Assembly: GCA_949025205.1 (NCBI GenBank)
Contig: CARMXJ010000035.1
Span: 1-13,625 of the forward strand
Origin: an uncultured Bacilli bacterium
GTDB lineage: Bacteria; Bacillota_I; Bacilli_A; RF39; UBA660
DNA: 13,625 nt
Direction: 5' to 3'
The notes beneath the pieces are model-generated. The model made no database searches. It saw only the letters and a list, made by a program, of their open reading frames with translations, and was not told the DNA's origin. Position 1 is the stretch's first letter, and every line of letters starts with the position of its first letter. Positions 6,073 through 13,562 of the stretch are shown piece by piece. The position numbers and the translations under genes are program-made.

Positions 6073-6799
6073 AACAAGCATCATCACAATTTACATCGTA
6101 TACTTTATTGACAAGTTCACTTAAATGTTTATTTAATTCGCTTTTCTCTTCTTCGGCTAAATCATCATATCCACTTTTTTGAGAATCAACGGTTCCTACA
6201 TGAATTCCTACGATTTTTCCATTCTTGATTCCAACAACAGTTGGAGCATACAATCTTTTTTCTTTGGTATCAATTTGTTTGCCGTCACTTGTTGTCAAAT
6301 AATAAGGGTCTAAAACACTATCCATTAACTCTAATATTTTATAATACCCTTTAGTTCCTTCTTCTTTTACTTCGACTTTATTTTTTTCATCTAATGTAAG
6401 AGTATCTCTAATACTTCCCACATTTAAATAATACAATCGATCAATACTCATATTATCAAGAGTACTTAAAAGTACCGGAAGCAAGCTTCTACACCATGGA
6501 CAATCTGCAAATCCAAAATAAAGAATCCCTGTTCCGCTTTCCAATAAACTTACCGTCTCTTCTTCTGTTAAAATATCCACTGGATTTGCAGAAGAAATAG
6601 AAAGTTCTTTAATTGTTTTTCCGTCTTTTTCACGAACTACATTATTTAAAGACTCATATTCCGTTTTAAATAACAACGCATCTGTATTTCCAGAAGCTAT
6701 TTCTTCACGTTTATCTCGAAATGCCAAAATGCCTACAAAAAGCATAAAAGCAAACAATAACAAAATAATTCCCAAAAACATTTTTTTATCTTTATCCAT
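6071..6799 (-). CDS. Membrane-anchored thioredoxin-like protein (CPWC)
   Basis: Probable disulfide oxidoreductase facing outward. One N-terminal helix (about residues 7-27, FLGIILLLFAFMLFVGILAF) is followed by a linker and a thioredoxin-fold domain with C100-P-W-C103 (in FADCPWCRSLLP) and a cis-Pro in YAPTVVG (P186). The active site precedes a large helical insertion. The last seven residues, VNCDDAC, carry a second Cys pair (C238, C242) that could trade disulfides with the CPWC site. It resembles PedC/bacteriocin-accessory and similar thioredoxin-like proteins rather than classical TrxA. An upstream in-frame ATG at 6811 would add four residues, but GGTGG lies 5 nt before the ATG at 6799 and a candidate promoter would start near 6811. 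It ends at a strong terminator. Partner substrates unknown. Confidence 0.8.
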   Translation of the reverse strand: MDKDKKMFLGIILLLFAFMLFVGILAFRDKREEIASGNTDALLFKTEYESLNNVVREKDGKTIKELSISSANPVDILTEEETVSLLESGTGILYFGFADCPWCRSLLPVLLSTLDNMSIDRLYYLNVGSIRDTLTLDEKNKVEVKEEGTKGYYKILELMDSVLDPYYLTTSDGKQIDTKEKRLYAPTVVGIKNGKIVGIHVGTVDSQKSGYDDLAEEEKSELNKHLSELVNKVYDVNCDDAC

Positions 6800-6817
6800 T
6801 TTTACCACCATATAAAA

Positions 6818-6846
6818 AGTGTATCGTAAATACCTTATTTTTTCAA
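6818..6846 (-). promoter_or_regulatory. Candidate internal promoter of the thioredoxin-like gene
   Basis: TTGAAA (6846-6841), 17 bases, TACACT (6823-6818), overlapping the stop of the upstream gene. A start near 6811 would leave a short leader and favour the ATG at 6799. The -10 is only a 4 of 6 match. Confidence 0.35.
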
Positions 6847-7782
6847 CACATTTCGAACCAATTCGACATTCTGCAAGCTATTTCTTGCATTAACACGTGC
6901 TAGTAACATAGACTTTGCTAGACAAAGCTTGGGTGTATATACATGAAAATCAGAATATCTTGCAATACAATTTTCTAAAGAAATAATCCAGACATCTTCC
7001 ACTAAATAATCAGGAGAAATAGAGTAAACAAACCGAGACAAATATGCCATAGCAATAGATAAAGCACTGTAAATATCCATTTCGGATTGTTTGACAAATA
7101 CCGCAGTTGCTACTTTTTCTCCCTCTACAGGAAAGGAAAAAGTAGATTTCAAAAATTTTTCCAACTCCCCCTTGGTATCCATGAATTTTTGTTTATACTC
7201 TTCTGACTCTTTACTAGAATTAGTATCTAACTCTTTCAATTTTTCTGTACAACACTGTCCGTTTTTCCGCTCTAACATTTTATTTACAATATGTATAGAA
7301 TAGTCGTCTTTGTATTTCGTTGGGTCTGCCAAAACAAAATTTTCCAACCACAGACAATCCAAATCATCAACAAAAAATTCTAACTTTTTCTGATAAGCAA
7401 AAGTATCCAAATAAAATAAAAATACTTGGCCTAATTTATGATAATCGTTCATAAAATCTTTACGTTTTTCTACCAATTTCAGATAGAAAAAATAATCCTT
7501 TGTTATACAGTAAGTCTGAAAAAAGTTTTGAAAATGTCTGTAGGTATGTAGAATAAAGGCTTGCATTTCTAAAGGTGTCAATTCCATTTTTTCATATTTT
7601 AAAAATTCTTCTTTTATTTCGGATAAAAAAGAAATGCCTTGGCGAATATCTTCTATAAAACCTGAAAGTGCATTAGTTTCTTCCAAATGCCTTGGTTGTT
7701 CTGGATTTTTATCCCCTTCATCAAACAAAGAAATTTGTACTCCAACTAAATTTTCATCGTCTATACATTCATATTCTGCCAT
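6835..7782 (-). CDS. Unrecognised helical protein, 315 aa
   Basis: I do not recognise this protein. It is soluble-looking (no signal peptide or membrane helix), acidic at the N-terminus, and mostly predicted alpha-helical. There are several aromatic-rich helices (around residues 75-150), a Lys/Glu-rich middle with a QCC pair, and a more conserved-looking C-terminal third (AYLSRFVYSISPDYLVED, then CIARYSDFHVYTPKLCLAKS). The longest frame starts with GTG at 7791, but that GTG belongs to the ribosome site GGGTGA, so I start at the ATG at 7782. Its own promoter lies in the end of the TPR-like gene, and the thioredoxin-like gene follows 35 nt downstream. The neighbours suggest an envelope or stress role, but that is only guilt by association. 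Confidence 0.75.
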   Translation of the reverse strand: MAEYECIDDENLVGVQISLFDEGDKNPEQPRHLEETNALSGFIEDIRQGISFLSEIKEEFLKYEKMELTPLEMQAFILHTYRHFQNFFQTYCITKDYFFYLKLVEKRKDFMNDYHKLGQVFLFYLDTFAYQKKLEFFVDDLDCLWLENFVLADPTKYKDDYSIHIVNKMLERKNGQCCTEKLKELDTNSSKESEEYKQKFMDTKGELEKFLKSTFSFPVEGEKVATAVFVKQSEMDIYSALSIAMAYLSRFVYSISPDYLVEDVWIISLENCIARYSDFHVYTPKLCLAKSMLLARVNARNSLQNVELVRNVLKK

Positions 7783-7813
7783 ACTATTCACCCATATTTA
7801 AAAATTAGTATTT

Positions 7814-7842
7814 ATTATAGCGACCTATACCCCTTTGTGCAA
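7814..7842 (-). promoter_or_regulatory. Promoter of the unrecognised 315-aa gene
   Basis: TTGCAC (7842-7837), exactly 17 bases, perfect TATAAT (7819-7814), about 32 nt before the ATG at 7782. The -35 and part of the spacer lie inside the last codons of the upstream gene, so this half of the cluster can be transcribed separately. Confidence 0.58.
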
Positions 7843-8658
7843 GAAAAAATTAAGTTTTTTTATAAGACCAAGACGCACAGATTCATCCAATGCATTCACA
7901 TCATTTTTATATTTTTGTACACTATAAGGAGAAATTTCTAATAAATGTACTCCTTCCCCATTTTGAAAAGAAAGAACTTGTAATTCATGCAAATCTTCCA
8001 TTTTATTAAAGCCAACAAAAGGATATTTAAAGAAATAGGTATCAAATAAATTATAAGTGGACGCTCTTTTCGCTTTTGTAATATTAGTCTTTATTTGTCT
8101 AAATAACTTTTCTAAATCCACCTCTGGATGAAAATGGCGAGCCTTATCCTCATGCGAATTTACACCGTTATTTTGAAAAAGACGATTTAAAAATCTTTCT
8201 TCTCTATAGTCTAAAATTTGTTCTTCAAAATAATGAGGTTTGTTAGTAGAAGAAATAGAGATTTTTAAACCAGCTTGCACTTTTAAATAAATACTAGCAA
8301 GTTCCAAATTTAATGTTGTTGTATTTCTATCACAAATTTTTTCCAATCGACATAAATAACTATACGCAGTTAAATATTCTCTTTCGTATATTTCCAAATA
8401 AATAAGTTCTATAAGTACTTGTACTTTAAGATTACGACTATTTTCTATATAAGGAAACAACATTAGAAAAACTTCTCTTGCCTCTTTATTTTGTTTGAGC
8501 ATTCTAAGCATTTTGCCTTTCCATAATAAAAGTTCTAAATCAAAGCCAAATAATGATAAACATTGTTCTATTATAGCAAGGGCATCAAAAAAGTTGCCGA
8601 TTTGATATTGTTTTTTTATTTCTAGCATTTTTTTATTATTAACACAATCTTTCTTCAT
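7825..8658 (-). CDS. TPR-like helical repeat protein, 277 aa
   Basis: The N-terminal half (about residues 8-130) reads as tetratricopeptide-like helix pairs, for example YQIGNFFDALAIIEQCLSLF and LLLWKGKMLRMLKQNKEAR, with small/large residue spacing typical of TPRs. Such domains bind partner proteins. The C-terminal part (from about residue 160) is not recognisable; it holds an aromatic run (YNLFDTYFFKYPFVGF) and no catalytic motif I can name. There is no membrane segment. The ATG at 8658 is preceded by GGGGGA at a longish spacing of 9 nt, so translation may be modest. It is third in the XRE/membrane protein/TPR series, 25 nt after the membrane protein gene. Function unknown; an adaptor role is a guess. 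Confidence 0.72.
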   Translation of the reverse strand: MKKDCVNNKKMLEIKKQYQIGNFFDALAIIEQCLSLFGFDLELLLWKGKMLRMLKQNKEAREVFLMLFPYIENSRNLKVQVLIELIYLEIYEREYLTAYSYLCRLEKICDRNTTTLNLELASIYLKVQAGLKISISSTNKPHYFEEQILDYREERFLNRLFQNNGVNSHEDKARHFHPEVDLEKLFRQIKTNITKAKRASTYNLFDTYFFKYPFVGFNKMEDLHELQVLSFQNGEGVHLLEISPYSVQKYKNDVNALDESVRLGLIKKLNFFLHKGV

Positions 8659-8683
8659 AAAATAATTTCCCCCTATCTGAATT

Positions 8684-8950
8684 CTAAGATTTCCAAAGCT
8701 TTATTAAGAACGCAACAAACAAAATAAGCAATAACAATACACAAAATACAATAGCTATACCTCCAACTAATTCAGAAGATTTAAATAACTTGTAGCCGAC
8801 CATAACCAAAAGTCCAATAATAGCCACATAAAATAAACTAACAAGCACAAGTAAAGGATAACGAATAAATTTAGATATTTTTTTATTTTGTATCACTTCT
8901 GTTAACCCTTCAAAAAACAATTCCCCTAAAATTTCAAAAACAAATTCCAT
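8684..8950 (-). CDS. Small two-helix membrane protein, 88 aa
   Basis: Starts MEFVFEILGELFFEGLTEVI, an amphipathic acidic helix, then KKISKFIRYP, followed by two membrane helices (about residues 30-54 and 60-84) and a short basic tail. I recall similar unannotated small proteins in low-GC Firmicutes but no assigned function. AAGGGA inside the last codons of the XRE gene is its ribosome site, and only 1 nt separates the two genes, so they are translated together. It could be the partner sensed or controlled by the XRE protein. It shows no toxin or nuclease motif. Confidence 0.75.
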   Translation of the reverse strand: MEFVFEILGELFFEGLTEVIQNKKISKFIRYPLLVLVSLFYVAIIGLLVMVGYKLFKSSELVGGIAIVFCVLLLLILFVAFLIKLWKS

Positions 8951-8951
8951 C

Positions 8952-9212
8952 TTACATTCCCTTCTTTTTTACCTTTTCTATTTTAATGGTATACCCAATT
9001 GGTCCTAAAATCTTTAACAAAGAAAGCACACTAGGAGAATTACTTCCATTTTCAATACGTGCAATTTTTGTTCTAGATACACCAGAATATTTAGAAAACA
9101 ATTCTTGCGTTAAATTATTTTCTTTTCGAAATCTTATAAACTCTTTTCTAAATATTTCATGTAACTCTTCTGCATTATAACTTGCCTCTATATAATTAAT
9201 ATCGTAGTCCAT
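8952..9212 (-). CDS. XRE-family (HigA-like) transcriptional regulator
   Basis: 86-residue cytoplasmic DNA-binding protein. After a leader helix, a helix-turn-helix reads LTQELFSKYSGVSRTKIARI followed by ENGSNSPSVLSLLKIL (about residues 34-70), the XRE/HigA pattern. The C-terminal GYTIKIEKV strand is typical of HigA-type antitoxins. The longest frame begins with TTG at 9230. I chose the ATG at 9212 because GAGGG lies 4 nt before it. There is no HigB/RelE toxin next to it; its partner is the small membrane protein 1 nt downstream. A perfect palindrome overlaps its -10 box, so it most likely represses itself. Confidence 0.85.
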   Translation of the reverse strand: MDYDINYIEASYNAEELHEIFRKEFIRFRKENNLTQELFSKYSGVSRTKIARIENGSNSPSVLSLLKILGPIGYTIKIEKVKKKGM

Positions 9213-9241
9213 AAAACCCTCTCTTTTCAAAATCTCTTATT

Positions 9242-9271
9242 ATTGTATCACATTTGATACGTAAAATGCAA
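9242..9271 (-). promoter_or_regulatory. Promoter of the XRE operon
   Basis: TACAAT (9247-9242, minus) preceded directly by TGA, an extended -10. TTGCAT, 18 bases upstream (9271-9266), is a partial -35. The palindrome GTATCA-CATT-TGATAC overlaps the -10 and spacer. Confidence 0.5.
9245..9260. promoter_or_regulatory. Palindromic operator, probable XRE binding site
   Basis: GTATCA, 4 bases (CATT), TGATAC: a perfect 6+6 inverted repeat. It overlaps the -10 of the leftward XRE promoter and lies 18 bases before the -35 of the rightward acyltransferase promoter. Binding would block the XRE operon directly and might also affect the divergent gene. The binding protein is inferred from position. Confidence 0.6.
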
Positions 9272-9278
9272 AATAAAC

Positions 9279-9307
9279 TTGTAATCTAAAAAAAAGCATA
9301 CTATATT
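9279..9307 (+). promoter_or_regulatory. Promoter of the acyltransferase-like gene
   Basis: TTGTAA (9279-9284), exactly 17 bases including an A8 tract, TATATT (9302-9307); start near 9314. AAAGGAG at 9326-9332 then serves the ATG at 9340. Confidence 0.62.
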
Positions 9308-9339
9308 CTAAATGTAGTAAATAACAAAGGAGAAAAAGT

Positions 9340-10887
9340 ATGAATAGTTTAAATTGCATTTTTAAAGACAAATTAGCCCCTGTTGAAATAGCAGATTTAA
9401 AAGATGCTCTACGAATTGCTACAGAAAGCGAATACTTCATTAATAAAGAAACTGGAGAAGAAATAAATATTTTAGAAAACTCTACTAAAAAAATTATAAA
9501 AATTATAAATAATAAATACACGCCGGAAGAAATCGAACAAATTGTCAATTCCTTGTTTCAAGAAGAAAATGACATTTACTTGCGTAGAATTTTAACTGAA
9601 AAAGAAGTAGAAATATTAAAACAAATCCTACTTTGGCATCAACAAGAAATAAAAACCGTTTTTGATGGGAAATTAAAACCGGAAGAATTGCAAAAATTAA
9701 AAGTCAATCCTAAAATTTCTGAAAAACAAATAGAAAAAATAGAAGATTATTTAGAAAACAATAAAGATTACCTAAGCGGATTTAGTGATATTGTGGGAGA
9801 TACAGGCGTTCCTAGTAAACTATTCTTTCTTCTTTTTGAAAAATTTAGTTATCTTTTACAAAATGACCCCGAATCACTTTTTACAGAAAAAGGCGTCCAA
9901 ATTCGTAGAAAACTTCATTTTTTAATTAAAATGATTGGTCCAGCTTTCTTAAAAAATCCGCAAGTGATTGAAAATCGAAACTATTTAAAAGCCGAGCATC
10001 CAGAAGAAGAAATCATTTTACCAGACCCAGGCATCGTTTTGCCAAAAGAACCTGTTATTTGGACTGCAAACCATGGTTTTAAGGATGACATTTTAGCCAC
10101 TATTCTAGCAGCACCTAGACACACCTATTTAGTTCTAGCAAGTCTACCTCAATTTTTTAATACGTTCGATGGTTTAACTGCTTATCTAAACGGCGTCGTT
10201 TTATTTAATCGTAAAGTGCAAAGCAGTAGAGAATCTTTGTTACCTAAAGGAAGTAAAGTTATGAATCTTGGCGCCGACCTTCTTCTTTTTGGAGAAGGAG
10301 TTCACAACAAAACCCCAAATGAAATTTTAATTGAAATATGGCCGGGAATCTATCGCTTAGCAAAAGAAAAAGGAAGTTACATATCTCCTATCATTCATTA
10401 TATTAAAGACCCAACTTGCAAAATGCCATTTAATCCTATCCATACCGTAATTGATGACCCTATTCGTATTGATGACTTATCTGAAAAAGCTGGTTTAGAA
10501 TTACTTAGAGATATCATGGCAACTTGGTGGCAACTCATGAACGAAAAGTATGGAAACATGACACGAGAAGAACTACTTTTTTGGTATACAAATCGTGCAT
10601 TAGAATATAATAAAAATTTAACATTAGAAAATTTATATAACAAGCATTTAACTACAGCAGAAGCTTTTGGTTTATTCTTACTAGATTTAAATTCTACCGT
10701 AGACCGTTATGATTCTGAAATTGAAAGAAATGCCGATTTCAGATCAAAAACAATCGTAAGACCAGAAGATGCGTTTTTAAATATTGCCAATATCAAAAAT
10801 AGCAACGCTAAAAATATTAGGAATATACTAGAAGCCTCTAAACTTGTACGAGAAAGAAAATTCGAAGATTACCAAAGAAGATTTTAA
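9340..10887 (+). CDS. PlsC-like phospholipid/glycerol acyltransferase with long N-terminal extension
   Basis: Probably transfers an acyl group to a lysophospholipid or similar acceptor. The C-terminal half carries the family's blocks: NH-X4-D (N244-H245, D250, in WTANHGFKDD), GVVLFNRK (285-292) for block II, FGEGVHN (317-323) standing in for FPEGTR, and YISPIIHY for block IV. Catalytic His and Asp are present; the block III Pro and Thr-Arg are changed (G, V-H). Residues 1-220 are a charged, mostly helical extension with no motif I know, and the protein has no clear membrane helix. At 515 residues it is about twice a typical PlsC. It is a single-gene unit with a good promoter, AAAGGAG and a terminator, divergent from the XRE operon. 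Substrate unknown; a related acyltransferase activity is possible. Confidence 0.8.
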   Translation: MNSLNCIFKDKLAPVEIADLKDALRIATESEYFINKETGEEINILENSTKKIIKIINNKYTPEEIEQIVNSLFQEENDIYLRRILTEKEVEILKQILLWHQQEIKTVFDGKLKPEELQKLKVNPKISEKQIEKIEDYLENNKDYLSGFSDIVGDTGVPSKLFFLLFEKFSYLLQNDPESLFTEKGVQIRRKLHFLIKMIGPAFLKNPQVIENRNYLKAEHPEEEIILPDPGIVLPKEPVIWTANHGFKDDILATILAAPRHTYLVLASLPQFFNTFDGLTAYLNGVVLFNRKVQSSRESLLPKGSKVMNLGADLLLFGEGVHNKTPNEILIEIWPGIYRLAKEKGSYISPIIHYIKDPTCKMPFNPIHTVIDDPIRIDDLSEKAGLELLRDIMATWWQLMNEKYGNMTREELLFWYTNRALEYNKNLTLENLYNKHLTTAEAFGLFLLDLNSTVDRYDSEIERNADFRSKTIVRPEDAFLNIANIKNSNAKNIRNILEASKLVRERKFEDYQRRF

Positions 10888-10910
10888 ACGTAGAGATACG
10901 TTTTTTCTTT
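10886..10910 (+). terminator. Terminator of the acyltransferase-like gene
   Basis: AAACGTA, loop GAGA, TACGTTT (10886-10903), then TTTCTTT. A 7-bp stem with a GNRA tetraloop that starts within the stop codon. Confidence 0.75.
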
Positions 10911-10922
10911 TGAAAACAATAA

Positions 10923-10951
10923 TTTACATAAATTTTAACCCGTGTTATAAT
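10923..10951 (+). promoter_or_regulatory. Promoter of the kinase-phosphorelay operon
   Basis: TTTACA (10923-10928), exactly 17 bases, perfect TATAAT (10946-10951) with an extended TGT before it. This is the best promoter match in the window. The start near 10958 leaves a very short leader, with AGGTGA 5 nt before the ATG at 10968. Confidence 0.72.
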
Positions 10952-10967
10952 TATACTAGGTGATAAT

Positions 10968-12797
10968 ATGGCAGGTTTACTTTTACCAATATGTTCGGTA
11001 ATATTTTCTAGTTTATTATGCTTAGTGTATTTTTCTAGAAAAAAAATTAATTTATTAGAAAACAATATGTATGGAATTATGCTTGTTTGTACTTTGATAG
11101 ATAGTATTTTTGTAAGCATTCTCCAAGCGATAGTGCAATACGATGTAACAGCTTTTGGAGAATTCATGCTCTATCTCATAAACAAGTTAGATTTCGTTTT
11201 ACTCATTGCCTTTTGCAATTGTTTATTCTTCTACATTATATTAATAACAATTCCAAAAGCAAAAGAAAAAGCAAAAAAAATAATGTTCCCTTTTATCTTA
11301 GTAGATTTTATCATAGCAATTTTTATATTTATTGCAAACTTAGAATTAATCCAATCTGGAGAAAATTTTAGCATTACAGGAACTGCATGTAACATTACTT
11401 ATTTGCTATGTGGTTTGTATATTTTAAGCACCATTGCTATCGTCCTTGGAAATTTAAAAAAAGTGGACAAAAGGCATATTCCAGTATTTGCAAGTATTGC
11501 AATTATTGTCTTTTTACTCATTATATTTAAATTAAACCCTTATCTAATTGTTATTTCTATTTCTTTAACTTTTATCAATTACATTATGTACTTTACAATA
11601 GAAAATCCAGATGTTCAAATGATTGAGCAATTAAATCTTGCCAAAGAACAGGCTGAAAAAGCAAATATGGCTAAAACAGAATTCTTATCCAACATGTCTC
11701 ATGAAATACGTACTCCTCTAAATGCCATTGTTGGTTTTAGTGAATGTATGTTACCATCTACAGATTTAAATGAAATAAAAGGATTTGCAAGGGATATTGT
11801 CGATGCTTCTCACAACTTACTAGAAATTGTAAATGGTATTTTAGATATATCAAAAATCGAAGCCAACAAAATGGAAATCATTCCAAAAGAATACAATCCA
11901 CGGGAAGTATTTAATTCTCTTTGTAAACTAGTAGAGCCTAGAATTAAAGAAAAACCAATTGAATTTAAGATAAACATTTCTCCTGACCTACCAGGTATCT
12001 TAAAAGGAGATATGGGCAAAGTTAAACAAGTTGTGTTAAATATATTAACCAACGCAGCAAAATACACAGACAAAGGTGAAATTGAATTTAATATCACTTG
12101 TGTTAATCGAACAGATATAAAGAAATGCTTACTATATATCGCCGTTAAAGATACGGGTCGTGGCATAAAAAAAGAAAACATTGAAAAACTATTTAACAAA
12201 TTTGAACGAATTGATGAAGACAAAAATACAACCATTGAAGGAACTGGTCTAGGTCTTGCCATTACAAAAAGCTTAACGGAAATGATGGGTGGAAAAATTA
12301 CTGTTAATTCGAAATTCGGCGAAGGTTCTACTTTCAGAATTTACCTAGAACAAGAAATCATTAGTATGGAAATACCAGAAAGTACTGCAGAAGAAATTGA
12401 AATTGATTACTCTAAACACAATGGAAAAAGAATACTTATTGTAGATGATTCCAAAATTAACTTAAAAGTTGCAAATCAAATATTAAAACCCTATAACTTT
12501 AATGTAAAACTAGTAGAAAGTGGTTATGAAGCTTTAGAATTAATGGAAAGTCAGACATTCGATTTAATTTTAATGGATATCATGATGCCAAAAATGAATG
12601 GTGTTGAAACACTTAGAAGACTTAAAAAAATGGAGGGATTTGATATTCCAGTAGTAGCCTTAACAGCTGATGCCATCGAAGGAATGGATGAAAAATATTT
12701 AAATGCCGGATTTGATGGTTATTTATCAAAACCAATCGACCGTTATGAATTAGATAGAGCATTAAAAAAATTTTTAGGAGGGAAAAAAGATGAATAA
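10968..12797 (+). CDS. Hybrid sensor histidine kinase (7-TM sensor, HisKA, HATPase, receiver)
   Basis: Membrane sensor kinase of 609 residues. About seven hydrophobic helices fill residues 4-207 with only short loops, so the signal is probably sensed in or at the membrane. A short linker helix (NLAKEQAEKANMAKTEF) leads to HisKA with phospho-acceptor H245 in SHEIRTPLN. The ATPase domain has the N-box NILTNAAKYT (N362), G1 DTGRG (D395) and G2 GTGLGL. A C-terminal receiver (about 483-605) has acidic pair D493-D494, phospho-acceptor D537 (LILMDIMMP) and K588 (LSKPI). All key residues are intact, so it should autophosphorylate and pass phosphate to its own receiver. The next gene overlaps it by 8 nt and supplies the HPt step. 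Strong own promoter with an extended -10. Signal unknown. Confidence 0.94.
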   Translation: MAGLLLPICSVIFSSLLCLVYFSRKKINLLENNMYGIMLVCTLIDSIFVSILQAIVQYDVTAFGEFMLYLINKLDFVLLIAFCNCLFFYIILITIPKAKEKAKKIMFPFILVDFIIAIFIFIANLELIQSGENFSITGTACNITYLLCGLYILSTIAIVLGNLKKVDKRHIPVFASIAIIVFLLIIFKLNPYLIVISISLTFINYIMYFTIENPDVQMIEQLNLAKEQAEKANMAKTEFLSNMSHEIRTPLNAIVGFSECMLPSTDLNEIKGFARDIVDASHNLLEIVNGILDISKIEANKMEIIPKEYNPREVFNSLCKLVEPRIKEKPIEFKINISPDLPGILKGDMGKVKQVVLNILTNAAKYTDKGEIEFNITCVNRTDIKKCLLYIAVKDTGRGIKKENIEKLFNKFERIDEDKNTTIEGTGLGLAITKSLTEMMGGKITVNSKFGEGSTFRIYLEQEIISMEIPESTAEEIEIDYSKHNGKRILIVDDSKINLKVANQILKPYNFNVKLVESGYEALELMESQTFDLILMDIMMPKMNGVETLRRLKKMEGFDIPVVALTADAIEGMDEKYLNAGFDGYLSKPIDRYELDRALKKFLGGKKDE

Positions 12798-13539
12798 TAT
12801 AGAAATTTTAAAAAATAATAGTGTAGATGTAGCAGCTGCTTTAGAATTATGGGGAGACATGGAATCTTATAATGAAAGTTTGTTAGAGTATAAAGATTCT
12901 TTGAACTCTAAACTAGCCAGTTTGGAAAATTATAAAAACAATAGAGATTGGAACAACTATGCTATTCTTGTTCATAGTATGAAAAGCGAATCCAAATATT
13001 TAGGATTCATGCAAGAAGCCGAGGTGTTTCTAGACCACGAACTAAAAGGAAAAGAAGGAAATGGCGAATACATTGAAAATAACTTTAATGCTGTTACCAA
13101 TACCGTAAGAAAAATTGTCACTTTACTTAATTCTTATTTCAATGAAAATACAAATGATAAAAAAAATATCTTAATAGCAGATGACTCAAATATTATTTTA
13201 AATTTCTTGGAAAAAAGTATTGGCAACGATTTCAATATTTTAAAGGCACAAAATGGAGAAGAAACCATTAAATATTTAGAAAACAGTACTATTTATGCTA
13301 TCCTACTCGATTTAAATATGCCAGGATTAAACGGATTTGAGGTATTAAATTATTTAAAAGAACACGATCTAATCGAAAAAATACCAGTTGTTATAATAAC
13401 AGGTGATGATACAGAAGAAACAATTAAAAAAGCATTTACTTACCCTATCCTTGATGTTTTAAATAAACCTTTTAATGACAAAAGTATTAATAGTATATTA
13501 ACTTCAATTAAAAATTTTTATGAAAATCAAAATATCTAA
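12790..13539 (+). CDS. HPt-receiver phosphorelay protein
   Basis: Cytoplasmic two-domain protein of 249 residues. The N-terminal histidine phosphotransfer domain (about 1-115) has H62 in LVHSMKSESKYLGF, the HPt signature. The C-terminal receiver (about 127-245) has acidic pair D131-D132, phospho-acceptor D174 (ILLDLNMPGLNG), the Thr region VVIITGD and K226 (LNKPF). No DNA-binding, GGDEF or other output domain follows. GGAGGG lies 7 nt before the ATG, and the start overlaps the kinase gene by 8 nt, so both are made together. It should take phosphate from the kinase's receiver through H62 and pass it to D174, or act as a phosphate sink. How the signal leaves the relay is not visible here. Confidence 0.92.
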   Translation: MNNIEILKNNSVDVAAALELWGDMESYNESLLEYKDSLNSKLASLENYKNNRDWNNYAILVHSMKSESKYLGFMQEAEVFLDHELKGKEGNGEYIENNFNAVTNTVRKIVTLLNSYFNENTNDKKNILIADDSNIILNFLEKSIGNDFNILKAQNGEETIKYLENSTIYAILLDLNMPGLNGFEVLNYLKEHDLIEKIPVVIITGDDTEETIKKAFTYPILDVLNKPFNDKSINSILTSIKNFYENQNI

Positions 13540-13562
13540 AAAAGCGTTTAAAAGCGCTTTTT
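13539..13562 (+). terminator. Terminator of the kinase operon
   Basis: AAAAAGCG (13539-13546) pairs with CGCTTTTT (13555-13562), extended inward by two pairs, loop TAAA. It begins at the last base of the stop codon. The A and T arms make it usable in both directions. After it (13563-13625) I see no gene, only a TAATTTCAT / ATGAAATTA inverted repeat reaching the edge. Confidence 0.78.

Noticed and set aside
5994..6077. 28-residue hydrophobic N-terminal extension of DnaB (possible signal peptide)
   Set aside because: It overlaps the dnaB -10 promoter and the upstream terminator. The GAGGTG site and family start support the ATG at 5993.
9240..9548. Minus-strand 102-codon frame upstream of the XRE gene (a possible HigB partner)
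   Set aside because: It is antisense to the acyltransferase start, covers the operator and both promoters, has no ribosome site, and shows no RelE/HigB features.
11810..12262. Minus-strand 150-codon frame inside the kinase gene
   Set aside because: Shadow of the conserved HisKA/HATPase coding region; no ribosome site or recognisable domain.
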